This document shows positions 1-12,382 of a stretch of DNA of 64,000 nucleotides, in pieces. Both the position numbers and the translations under genes were made by a program. The stretch is taken from assembly GCA_026874595.1 (NCBI GenBank), contig CM049309.1:45600079-45664078 (forward strand). The letters run 5' to 3'. The notes under the pieces are model-generated. The model was given only the letters and a program-made list of their open reading frames with translations. It ran no database searches and had not been told where the DNA came from. Within the stretch, counting starts at the first letter, position 1. Every line of letters begins with the position of its first letter. The stretch is from Sipunculus nudus (Eukaryota; Annelida; Sipuncula; Golfingiida; Sipunculidae).

Positions 1-1128
1 CACCTTGACCTATTTTTCAAAGTCACATGGCTAAAAAGGGACTTTTTTAGGTGTTAATGCCGAGGTACAGTAATATGTATGAAACTTTTGGGATAAAATC
101 TAGTTGCGAACATTTCTATGCCAATTTTTCGAAATTCAATCATGTGGAAAATTATGCAAATGGTGAATCAGTTCTTTTCAATTCACGAGCGTTTCCACAT
201 AAACCATTTGACCGAGAAAGGTCGCGAGTCAACAAGCGTGCTATTTACAATGTAGAATTGCAGTGGCAAGTATGGTATCGGTCTCTTCATACGTTTTTTA
301 ATTAAACGCAAATTACCAAAAAATACGTTATCATGTTCACTTTATCTGTGAAAACTCATAGAGATAACAATCAAATTTCTATTATGTTTTACAGAAATAT
401 AACTCTATCTAAGTGTTAAAAAATACAAATTTAACTATTGAGTCAAAGGGGTCAAAGATCAAGCTTACATTAAAGGTTAAAAGGTCAAAATGGAGACAAT
501 TATTTCGTAGAAGCTACTTATAAGATATCCCGTTCATATAATGCTTGTCAATACACAGGGAGACCCCACTTCGGGTGCAATAAAGTTTTAAATTGGCAAC
601 CTTGCCTTCTGAAATACAAATTTCTAATCATTTTCGGTAGGCACGCATTTTCTACTAAGCTGTTACAACCAGAACCTAATAACTAGGGAAAGACGCCGTT
701 TGATGTTTTTTTTTTCATAAATAATATGAAAATTTCGGAAATGTGACGTCGCCATTCACCTCATCTGTTCAAACTCAAGAATTAAACTAAAAAAGCAAAA
801 TTAATGTCATCCCTTTGAAAAAAAATGGTACCTGCCCGAGAATAATGTACTGAAACCGTTGGCTTACTCCTGTACACAAGTGTTATAAATAGTGGATCTG
901 GCGCTATCACTAGCATAGCGCAAACGCCATCTGCGTTTTCCGTTCCTTTTTTTCCGGTTTACAACCGGTGTTTCACAACTTTGCACTTTCATGTTTGGAT
1001 TAAACCTAATTTGGAATCTGTCAGGCATGCGAAAATCGGACCTCCGGTCACGTGGCCTTGTTTTTGTAACAGACACATGTGGACCGTGTTTACTCACACG
1101 CAGAACCATAACAAGGTATTACTCACTC
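1..1128. other. Intergenic DNA, no gene recognised
   Basis: AT-rich non-coding sequence. The open frames here are short, overlap on both strands and match nothing I recognise. I see no RNA gene or mobile-element ends. Confidence 0.6.
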
Positions 1129-1330
1129 AGGGGCGTCAATATAGGGGGGGGGATGGGGGGTATATATACGCCCCACTTTTTGGCAAGGGTGGGATGGCCA
1201 ATGTAAACATCCCCCCCCCCCCCCACTTTTCAGAGAATTATATTATAATATTGCAAATGAACTATATTAGTAAATAGAATTAATGACTTTGGATCCATTT
1301 ACTAAACCTTGCTTTGAATTACAAAATAAC
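1129..1330 (+). repeat. Poly-G-headed interspersed repeat, copy 1
   Basis: The copy starts with GGGGCGTCAATATAGGGGGG, continues through a second poly-C tract near 1211-1224, and then an AT-rich body that begins AGAGAATTATATTATAATATT. The same head and body recur in reverse orientation at about 4468-4635 and 12450-12645. It looks like a small non-autonomous element. Exact ends and target duplication are not clear. Confidence 0.55.
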
Positions 1331-1370
1331 TTATTTTCTATTAAAATATAATTATTTGAAATATGATTAA

Positions 1371-1451
<81 letters not shown>
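1371..1451. repeat. (AT)n microsatellite
   Basis: Nearly pure AT dinucleotide run broken once by AATC. Confidence 0.95.
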
Positions 1452-1454
<3 letters not shown>

Positions 1455-4136
1455 GAATATGTCACTCAGAGACGCTGAAAAAGGGATATGTGTGTGTTTG
1501 TATATATAAATATACAAAGTCATCCCCCCACCCTGGAAGAAAAATTGATGCCACTGCTCACTTGAATGGAACACTAAAACCCGGGACCAACCACGGACCA
1601 AGACGGAACCAAAGTGTGGCGTCTTTCAAAGCCATTTTATACATAATAACACCTTTATATGAACTCGATTTTAATATGAATAAAAAGTTCATGTCTTTCT
1701 ACAGATTACACTGAAAATTTTAGATTTGAAGTTAATTATGAGCATTATTATCAAACTTAAATTCAGCGTATTTTTTGTCAATAGTGAGCCACAAGGCGAC
1801 CCGGGACCACTCACGGGAAACCCGGGACAAACTTTAATGATCGTGTGTTGGGATGGTTTTGCTAAGAAACTCTTGGATAAAGCAAAAGAGAACTGATAGT
1901 GTGAAAAATAGACATAACATTGCTCCTGATTATGTCCCTTAAATATATATACAAAATCATCATTAAATATAGTAATATCTGCGATAGCTTGCCTGCCGGG
2001 TTTCCTTTCATTCGGTGTCATGAGCTGGTCAATTGCAGTAATTATAGTGCACCCCATATCCCGATCTGAATTATCTCGACATGATTTTCTCCAATCTGAA
2101 GACGGGCGACTCAGTATCATAAGATTTCCGGGTTCTGAGAGACAGGAACTGGGTGGTTACTGTTTATACGCGGAGACAACACTGGATTGAGATGAAACCT
2201 AACACTTCCGCCAGTGGTCGTTTATCCATTCGAAACGAATCTCTTCTGTTTGGGCACTGTGGGACGGCCGGGACTACTTGTCTCAACAGCCAAACTTAAA
2301 AATCAAAATGTGTTACATTTCAAGGAAATACCTTCTTTTTATATTTCCCATGCGCATGCTTACAAAATATTACTTATTCCGCAAAGCCCTTATCGCAATA
2401 ACACACATGTTTATGTCATGGTAATTTTGCTTGAAACAATTCTTATCCAAAACACATGATGGACTACACTGTCCTCTTCGCTACATTTTTACCTACACCG
2501 CTGGTGTATTTTGAAACCCCAGTGCATTGTGGGGGGCAGCTTGTGACTCAAACAATCCCTAAACAGCAGAGTCATACTCTTTTGAGTCTGAGTCTACGCA
2601 GGGTGTATTGTTGTTATGAAAGAACACGGTATTGTACATACTATCCTTTAATTAAATCTTGTATTTGGGTACACGTATGTTAATTAAAAACGGCCCCATG
2701 CCCCTGTATAGCTTGGGTTGCGGCATTACATGCTTGATCGACCATGGATTGCTAAGTTCTTGTGACAACTGACCGGACACTACATACGTTGTCTTGTATC
2801 TCCCTCGGATAATTACACGTTATATAAAACCAGGAATATGATACTTGGCCAACCATGATATTATTATGATTCGAATTCTCATAGACAGAGCCGAATAGAC
2901 GTTCAAACGAGCTGGTCCCCTTAATTCCTGGTTGTTCTTACTTCATGTTAAATTTGTTGTTTTTCTTCAGTGTTTTAGATATATATATATTAGGTTTACA
3001 ACAGAAACGTATAACGGTATATAGTAAAATGCAGTCCAGAATGCTGCAAGAGAATAGATTATGTGGTGCAGAATTAGGGTTACCCCTTCCTCGAAAAATG
3101 TGAATAATTAGAAATCCCTAATGGGACCGGCTTTACATTCTAATCCATGGTCCAATGAAGAAGACTGTGATGTTATATATATATAGTACATCAGACACAG
3201 TTATAACTTAACACTGGTCAATGCTTTGATTCTCTCCACAATCGACCAGGTTTTTTTGTTTACAGATTTGGCACTTACTTCCCGTTCGGTTGAGACAAAT
3301 AACATTATTGACATGCGTTAGTGGACATGTTTAATTGTCACCCCTGGTTTGCCACAGTTTGATCAACTTTGGAAACACCACCCTGACGTACCACATATAA
3401 TGCCTTCACAATCTCACACAAGAGGACGCCACCAGCATCAAGCAGTTTCAATTGGTCTGACGAATGATTTCTACAATATGTTATCATTGAAAAAAACTGT
3501 GTTTCATTCATAACTGCCCAATTTTGACATTTCCACCATATGGGAATGAGACTAGCTTAAAATCTATTTCAAAATCCCGCGAAAATGGTGCCTCACGCAT
3601 TTAATTTGAGTTCTATTGTAATTTGCGCATGAGAGAAAACATACTTTGGACATACCTTGATCATTTAAAATAATATCGATATAAAGTGTATATTTTATGA
3701 GATATAATTTTTAATCTATTAATATCACGTTTGATCTCAAAAAGAGTGACAGAGTGGCAACAACTTATCAGTCTCTAATTGTCGTTGACACAATATTTAG
3801 TTTATTTACCTATTTGATTTCCCCATCACAATTCCATTTGGTCACGTTTGGTCACCATTTTACACAAAATACAGTATTTGTACGAATTCAAAAATTCAAG
3901 CCCTCATTACTTCATCATCACACACTCATTATTTGTTGTGCATGTCTGAACGAACAGACAAAGGTCTTGTCATGAGATCTTAAGTGCCACATTCCTGATC
4001 CTAGGCCTACTCTGAGGCGTAAATTAATCTTTAAGGGTGGAGGCATGGAAGGGAAATCAAACTTTGGACAAATTTGATTATATATATCATATACAACATA
4101 TATTATATATATTATATATATATAACTGTTATGATT
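1452..4136. other. Intergenic DNA with one dispersed repeat
   Basis: No gene recognised. The longest frame (minus strand, 1689-2120, 143 codons) has no recognisable domain and no paralogue in the window. The only structured piece is the dispersed repeat at 2240-2400. Confidence 0.55.
2240..2400 (+). repeat. Dispersed repeat shared with 51467-51600
   Basis: The block beginning GGGCACTGTGGGACGGCCGG and ending near a run TACAAAATATTACTTATTCC aligns over about 130 bases with 51467-51600 in the same orientation (both carry GGACGGCCGG, a conserved ACTACTTGTC, and CATGCGxATGCTTACAAAAT). The family is not identified. Confidence 0.6.
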
Positions 4137-4139
4137 TAA

Positions 4140-4464
4140 ACATAGGCGGCGAAACCAAATATTTGTTAGGGGGGGGGACAATAGTAGACCACAAACGTTA
4201 CTCCAAGTATAATGAGGGCGCTTCGAGCGGAAGAGGATATATATGTGAAAGGGGCCCTCTCTCTCACCAGCAGGATTTTTTTTTCAGATGCCACAAACAG
4301 TGAGGGTTTTGGTATAAACATAATAAGTACAAGTATTCCCTGGTGTACAGTCAGTATTTTCTCCTGCACGGGCCTTTAATAGCCTACTACAAAAACTGGT
4401 GTATTTATACCTTCCATTTTATTACAGGGCGCGCCCCCCCCCCTCCCGGTTTCGCCGGCTATGT
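4140..4464. mobile_element. MITE with poly-G/poly-C subterminal tracts, TAA target duplication
   Basis: The 325-bp element has inverted ends: ACATAGGCGGCGAAACC at the left, and the reverse complement with one mismatch (GGTTTCGCCGGCTATGT) at the right. Each end is followed inward by a G run on the left (4169-4177) and a C run on the right. It is flanked by TAA at 4137-4139 and 4465-4467. A 3-bp TWA duplication is typical of PIF/Harbinger elements, so a non-autonomous Harbinger-type MITE is my best reading. It has no coding capacity. Confidence 0.7.
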
Positions 4465-4467
4465 TAA

Positions 4468-4635
4468 TTCTAAACCAGGTCTAGATATATAATTTTTCTT
4501 ATAGTAAACTCAGAAATGAAACCAAGGTCTAAATGATTCTATGTATAAATATATTTTATTTCCAATATATAAATATTATTCTCTATTTAACCCCCCCCCC
4601 CCCCCCCCACCTGTATTGACGCCCCTTCTCTGTTT
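4468..4635 (-). repeat. Poly-G-headed interspersed repeat, copy 2
   Basis: Reverse-orientation copy of the 1129-1330 family. The body contains TTCTAAACCAGGTCTAG and AATATATAAATATTATTCTCT, followed by a run of about 19 C and the end CTGTATTGACGCCCC. It abuts the MITE directly, so the MITE may have inserted at its edge. Confidence 0.55.
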
Positions 4636-4889
4636 CGACAGATTACGTCTTGCATATGCATCGATTTGTTTCATAGATGAAGATATAAATGACAATATTT
4701 TTTATATATCGGTGGTCATCTCACTCCCCTCCCACACCTGAATTATCTAGAGAAGAGTTCCGCGAGTATATGGCTTCCTGTCCTACGATAAATACTTTTT
4801 ATATTGAGTAGAGGAATACGATCGTTTAATATACCAGAGGTATCACTTTTAACAGGTATTAATTATTTGGCAATGGCGCAGCGCATATG

Positions 4890-4890
<1 letters not shown>

Positions 4891-4960
<70 letters not shown>
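4891..4960. repeat. (TA)n-(TG)n compound microsatellite
   Basis: TA repeats pass directly into a pure TG run ending at 4960. Confidence 0.95.
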
Positions 4961-5159
4961 AAATGGAGGGCCAGTGCAGTATGAGTAGTAAAAATTAATT
5001 AAGAAAAGTTAATGAAATTCATACTAATGGCAATTCGAGCGTCTGTATTAATCAAGTGATAACAACTCTTACTAAATAATAGGTCGAATTTTGCTCCCTC
5101 AGCGTGCCCGCTTCATTCATAAGCAACATTCGACCATTTATTTAATTAGAGTACGTGAT

Positions 5160-5717
5160 AACACGACATTTAAATATGTAAGGCACAGGTGCTCTTTACC
5201 GGCTGTTCTCAATGGGACCAGTGTTTATTTGCTGGCCAGGTATTGCCCATGCAGACACTGTTTCCATTAGCAAATGGTCCCACTCTCAGGCCGTACAGAC
5301 ACATTCAGTGAAGTACCGGGATCCGCTGTGTGTGACAAGTATACACAACATAAGATCGTAAGTAAACCCGTTCTCGGGGCAAAGACCAACTCGGTCTCAA
5401 CACGCACTAGGCGACCCGTTGCTAGTGGCGACAAACGACGCATAACAGTTGACAAACTCGGGTCGCCGGCTGATTTCACTGGAGCCGGGGGCCAACGCTT
5501 TGGACAATTCAAACAGGATTAAAACGTGTATCCCAGGAAACACGGAATCAATGTCCGCTGAAAAGTCTGTCTGTATCAGCTTGGTAGGCGACATCGTCAC
5601 TGCAGGCTGCGACACGTGTTTATATTGAGCGGGACACCTTGGTGTAACGACTATATAGTGAGTGATAGACGACACCGGGTTGTTGTTGTCAAGGTGTGGG
5701 TTCGATTCTGCATGTAG
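5160..5717 (+). promoter_or_regulatory. Probable promoter / 5' UTR of the NWD2-like gene
   Basis: This block directly upstream of the start codon is visibly richer in G+C and CpG than the flanking AT-rich DNA, as expected of an unmethylated animal promoter or 5' UTR. It holds a perfect 9-bp inverted repeat (GGCGACCCG at 5410-5418, CGGGTCGCC at 5459-5467). I see no convincing TATA box, and the transcription start cannot be placed. Confidence 0.4.
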
Positions 5718-5829
5718 ATGATGGCCGGTACGGAGATCCAAGCCCTCCTGACGGGACGGTTTGATCTTAACAGCCTCCCTGATGTCCCCTCACGTGTAAT
5801 CAGAGTATACGTCGCCAGCGCAGTAACAG
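5718..5829 (+). CDS. NWD2-like: NWD2-like exon 1 (codons 1-37)
   Basis: It opens with ATG ATG GCC immediately after an in-frame TAG, which fixes the start. It ends in a GTAAGT donor at 5830, one base into codon 38. The encoded RVIRVYVASAVT is the first strand of the N-terminal domain and corresponds to RSVRVFISANPED in human NWD2. Joining to exon 2 completes codon 38 as Asp. Confidence 0.85.
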
Positions 5830-8800
5830 GTAAGTATTGAAGGATACATGTTGAAGGGTACGGATATCTGTAAAATACGATTACACACAAAACAGCTGGT
5901 CGCCGCAGTTATAGGGCTTAATGAGGATAACAGTGTTGGTAACATGCGGTTTTCAGATCCCCGCTTTGACTTAGTTATGTCATCATACGAGCTTAATTGT
6001 CACATCATATGTATATAACGTATAGTGTGTTCATTTGTGGTAGGGAGGTTGGGTGAAAGGGCTCATTAATAGTGAATCCCTCTTTTATTAATTATTGTTG
6101 TTTTTTACTTTTATTGTTGTTGTTGTTATAGTTTTGTTATTATTTTCATTTTATTATTATTATTTTATATTATGTCCCTCTAATATATATAATTATTATT
6201 ATTATTGTCATATTTTATTATATTTTCATGATGTACAGTTGCTATTCATATATTCTCATTATTATTTTTATGAACACCCTGTATTATCAACCACAGGGTT
6301 GAAATGATGGAATAAGTGCTTCGAATCTTAAAAATGATTTTAATTTCTGTAAAATTGTAAAATGATCAAACCCTTAAATATATATTTAATGCCCCAAAAG
6401 CAGCCTCGGGCTGATCACAAACTCAAAATTTACTATGAAATACAAAGTTTTAAAACAAACATGATTTAAACCTCGTTTCCTACCTAATATTTTGATTAAA
6501 TATGACATTTAGAAAAAAGCATATAAACTGAGTCTTATGAGATTTAATAAAGAGTATAAGATTCATAGAATAGATAAAGCACTCTTGATATACTAGTATT
6601 AACTGATATATCAGTCACGTGATAAGTAACAGTTCTATATTCCACTCCCAGTCAAAGCAAGCGAAACTTTGTTCGAACTACATCAACAAATTGGTATAGT
6701 TTTGAGGGCTAAACATTTCTGTTTATATTGTAAAACTTATAAAAAATATAACTATTTAGCTATGCATCGATATCATCACGTTATAGTAACAAAAAGTAAG
6801 TAACATTTTATTAAATAATAAGAATGAAAATCATGTTTTAAGAGACTGTTTGCAAGTACTGATAATACAGGTAGTATAATAACATTGTGATTGGCTAGCA
6901 TAAGCCTAGATAATATTAATAATATTTAGAAATTTAGAAAGAGTCACCATTAAACGACAATACCTGAGGAGCATGCTACGGATGCACGACATTATACTGA
7001 GTTGTAATAGTAGATTTTTTTTTCATATGCACAGACACAATTCAAGAGAGAAGTGTCCTGGTGGAACGAGTGTATCCCAGGTTACGAGAATACTGCAGAA
7101 ACAAATATGGACTGGAATTCCAGGTAAGAATTTACAAGAATACTACAGAAACAAATATGGACTGGAATTCCAGGTAAGAATTTACAAGAATACTGTATAA
7201 ATAAATTTGGACTGGAATTCCAGGTAAGAATTTACGAGAATACTGAAGAAACAAATATGGACTGGAATTCCAGGTTAGAATTTACAAGAATACTGCAGAA
7301 ATAAATATGGACTGGAATTCAAAGTAAAAATTAACGAGAAAACTGCAAGAACAAATACGGAATGGAATCCCAGATAAGAATGTACTAGGAATATTGCAGG
7401 AATGAACATGAACTTTGGTTCCAGTAAGAATAGCAGTGGGTGAATCCGTAGGGTGTCCAACCAGCCGTCTGATAAAACCTCAAAAATGAATACAGGCAAA
7501 ATGCAGTCAGAGAGCACATTTCCCAGCTAAGGCCATCTTCTCACATCGGGTGAACATCCTTATCCGAATTAATTTGCAAGATTTAACTCCTCCTTACCTA
7601 AAGACCTGCTTCTGCAGAATAGTTAACTTGAAAAATGTATTCATATCGTTTGAAAATATTTGGCACAGCCATATAAACAGATTGACAGGAATTGAGAATT
7701 AATGGTAGACAAAATGGCTAAATATGAAACCCGTTATGCTATACCAACAATTTTTAGACCTGAGTGATTCCATAAAAGCAGATTGGTCGGCCAGTGAAGG
7801 TTTTTCCCTTTCATTTTGGTATTCTCCAAGAAATCTCGGCGTCTGGTGATATGTATGGCAGGACAGTTACTCTCTCCTTAATTAGACCAAGTGCCAGTTA
7901 CAACATCCGACCCGATTAGAAATACACGTATGGCAAGAAAGTGGCCAGAGACATCAGAGAAAGCGTTTGTATCAAAAATATTTTATGGTGATCTATAATT
8001 TAAGAGATTTTTGTTTGGGTGTTATCCTAATCCTGAACATCATGTTCAATGCTTTTTACGGAAGTTGCTGACAGACAAATCAATTAACCAAGGGTAAAAC
8101 AATACCAGGCCGAGGTATAATTGAAAAGTAGTTTCTAAAGGGTATTAGTGTCGTGGAAGGCAGGTTCGGGGTGACAAGCAAATAGCAGTTTACCGCGTAT
8201 ACATATACTAGTAACAGTTTAATAGCAAAACTACGTGAAAGGGCTTGATTAAAACCCTTTCTTTATAATCTGTCCTTTTTGTGTGTATTAACACCCGAGG
8301 ATGTATCACAGATATGAGAATGAATAGATCTGACTGAATAAACCAAAGTTGACCGAAAAAATCGTGTTAATTTACAGCCATGAGACTCCGCGTGGTGTAA
8401 TTATTAAAGGATATTGTTTCGTGTCATAATGAAAGTAACATGCATGTACTTAACACAGGTTACGTGCGTGTCTTTACTGCAAGTGGAGGGCTTTGTGATT
8501 TAAAAAGAACCAAGCGTTGTTACATAAAGAACGTCTGTGGCTAATTACGTTGCGTACAATCGTCTTCGCACCAGACGTTAACAGGACCGGCGTTTACATA
8601 ATGTGCAAGCGGGAATAAACCCAGACAGGTGTGACTTGCTCATAGTTTTCTATGGGCCTGGATTGAACCAGCAGAGCGTCACCAGTGACCTCGTGAAGTC
8701 ACAAGTTTTTCACTCCATGTGTCAATGGTGGGACGTGATGATCTTGTGCCAGCCTGCCAATGTAAACACCTCCTTGGAATTCGTAAACAAAAACATTCTG

Positions 8801-9263
8801 GCATATATAAACCTTTGAAGCTCATGTGTGACCATAAAAGATCGCTGACGTGATATTCTTACAGCACTAAGTCTGTATCACCAACGATAAGAAGTCCGCC
8901 CCGTAAAACATTCACCAGGCTAATCTCGGCGTATTAGGGCTCCCGACAGATCTTTGATAAAGACGATACTTTGGTTGCTTGTTACCTTCAGTAAGGCTAT
9001 ATGTTATCATATTGAATCTAGAATGGCTGTCAACTTAGCGCATACACCCGCCACGACAATCCCACTGGATCCACCCTTTTATCCGGGTTCACAGCAAATT
9101 TAACGAGGTCTTTCATGGCCCATCCCTCCATGGTAATATGGGGAGAAAGACAATGAAACATACCAGCAAATCAACACAGGTTGAAACATGATATCCATGG
9201 CGGAGGTCGTTTCTGTTGCATTGATATTTTCACTGCAATGATCTTAAAATGAAAGCTCGTCAA

Positions 9264-9340
<77 letters not shown>

Positions 9341-11159
9341 AGAGAGAGAGAACTAGTCATGCTTGAGCATGTGCGCTTCCCTCAAACATTTGTCATTATC
9401 TGCGCGAAAATTCAATTAAGAAAGAGCCATCGCTATTCATATGAAGATCCATGTTGTAACACAAACTGCACTTTCCCTACTAGTTCGTGCATTTATCTTG
9501 GTTAAATGGCACATATGTATCCCAGAACACACAGTTTTCTGTGTAATGTTGATTTGTAGGTTCCGCGCCTTTCCTGTTATTTCCTTTAATAAAAATCTTC
9601 CCCGCGCATATTAAATATATTGAATCCCCGTTGTGAAAGATTGTTATAATAGTGAACAGGATGCAGTTCATTTTGTTACCTTTGGGTGGAAAACAGTGTT
9701 TATGTTATTCGCCATTTGGTTTTAGAGTTGTCGTCAATGCAGGCTATGGTATTTATGATTTTATGATTTTAACCTATCGCAATTATACATATGACAGTTG
9801 TCAAAACCCCCCCCCCCCCCCTGCCATCGACTAAACTCAACTTCCCGAAAAATGTTCGTATTAATAAAAAAAACCTGGCCTTACTAATAGCCATGGTACT
9901 ATTTCGCGCAAGACATTTTTTTTATTATTTGCTTTAGAATTATACATTAATAACGTATAAATGTACGCTCTCCGGCAACTAGTAATACAAGGTATCTACT
10001 TATTCTTAATTCATACATACAAAGATCAATGAGATGGTTGTTGTCATGCCCTCTCATTAACTTTACCTGGGGATAAACCCAATTGCAAAATAGATCACCA
10101 TATCTCCGCTGCGGTCTGGGCACCCCCTCAAGGAGTCTTATTGCAGCCTAGCAACTGAGCACCATTACCCTTGTGGGAGAAGTGCGGGCTCTGCTGGATG
10201 GTGGCTCATTCTTATCGACGTCAACTTGTTACGTGATGTCCCCACTCAGGGTTACAACAGAAAGCACTTTACGTGATTCAGAGCTGGTGATAAAACTGTT
10301 AAAGAATGTTGATGTCCTTCAAATTAAAGCGGGCATCGTGCTGACATCTGGGGGAAATGTTCGAAACAACACCAGCGGTCAAATAATGAATACACGGCTC
10401 CACACGAATCCGGGTTTATGATGGAGCCCAAAGAGCCCTCATTGTATGAGAAAGACATATTCAAACCATTACAGGTTATTTGTATGAAACGTCTACCTTA
10501 AATTGTTTGTGAAATTGTAAACGTGTTGAAGTTAACTCCAGTGGAACTTGGATATAGAGCCCGGAGCCGCGTAGGCCACACAAATGCGGCTGTCTAGGAC
10601 ATTCAGGCGGCTGACTTCAGAAGTAAGCCGAGTTTCGTGGCTCTGCTTAGCTTGCAAAATGTTGGTTGGCTAAAACTGACCTGAAAGTCTATTTATTTGA
10701 CGATGTTACAAAGTACCCATTTTAATGAAGCACGTTATCTATATTACGTGTGACATGTTCCATCCATTTTACATTTATCTCGTTTGTGATTAAATATTGA
10801 GTATATTTTATCCTTGTGGTTTTATAAGCAACCACTTCCATACTTAAACAATCCACTCTTTCCATTCAGTGACAAGAAAAAACTAACTTTGAATTAGTAT
10901 GTATATGTTTAGGGCATTTATAATGGTAAACGAGTTATCTTTTTGTATTAACATTTTCTTAAGCGGAACTGAGCAGCATAAAATTGGCTCACTTTGGCAT
11001 AATGAAATACCGGCGGCGCCTCTTGATAAAGTCGGCTCGGCTGGATCTTAACTCGGCTGGCGGCGGCGCAAAATGGTGGCGGCGCCAGGCTCTTAGATTA
11101 CAATAATACGAGGGAGACGTAACACATGTACATGTCATGAAACACACGCATGTATTATG

Positions 11160-11218
<59 letters not shown>

Positions 11219-12322
11219 TAGATATATATAAAACCAGGGTATATATAATGCAATGTTCGACAACCTAAGATATTTGGAAGCGGGAAGGCCATTTTACAAA
11301 CAAGACAAAGTAATTTATTTGCGTTATTCGTCGCTATTGTGTCAACTTTTTCTTTATTTTGTTTCTGCAACGGTTGGAGGTCTCTAGTATGACAAAATAA
11401 CCAATGGGGTATGTGGAGACCTTCAGACCTGCCCTCCTCGAACAATACTGAGATTGTTTGCTGACATTGATCTTTCAACTCGGAGCCCCAAAGATAAAGA
11501 TGAGATTATGTTTCCAATAATAGAGAACCCGGAACGTTGTCTCATTCGGCCAGAAAACATTGACTGTACGTCACTAAGTGAATACATGTTAAGGGGCACC
11601 CAGTCGTAATACAGGTGCGCGTTGGGTGATATCGGGGTAGGATACAATTAGGAACGTTTACACGCCTTGTTAATACCCAGGACCAAAAATGACCCCGCGT
11701 ACCAGCGCCGGCCGCTTCAATACTAATACCTGAAGAACCAATACCTGAAGAAGTTTGTGTATTTACTATGTATTGTATACATACTCTTTATAACGCCGCT
11801 GACCATGGTCTCCGCGGAGTAGCCTGCAGTCCCAGAATCCAAGCCCCGGCTATGTGTTAAGGTGTCCGAGGGTATCAATAGATTACAAATAAATGGTAAA
11901 GATATGCAGCTCTAGGTGCATGAGGACAGAAACTTTTGTGACGGCACTTGTTGACAGGTGTCGCCATAAGCTTACAAAGTATGATTTTGTCGCCCGAGAT
12001 TGAATAAATTATTAGGCCGAAATGGGGTTCGAGAAAAGCAGCGTTTCCATGTGCGGGTATATGCGTTTTTGCGTGAACTGACAAACGTATATATTTGTAC
12101 AGTGGATCAAGCAGGCCTTCCACCTACAGATGGTGAAATGACGTCATTTTACCCTGAACCGCTGAGTTCACGCACACCCTATGCGTGTAAATCGCTCATA
12201 TGGCGATTTTTTACGCACATACACATATATGCTGCTTAATCCATGTTCCTTTTACAATGACCACGTAATGTGGTCACCGCGGTCTCTCCGTTTTTTTTTT
12301 GTTTATTACAGTTTATCTTCAC

Positions 12323-12382
<60 letters not shown>

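Noticed and set aside
1689-2120. 143-codon minus-strand open frame
   Set aside because: Composition resembles translated AT-rich DNA, no domain is recognisable, and no splice context or paralogue was found.
7275-7517. 80-codon minus-strand frame across 7275-7517
   Set aside because: It is the reverse reading of the 50-bp minisatellite.
10173-10421. 82-codon open frame in NWD2-like intron 2
   Set aside because: It lies within the intron on the same strand, with no match to the NWD2 protein and no recognisable motif.
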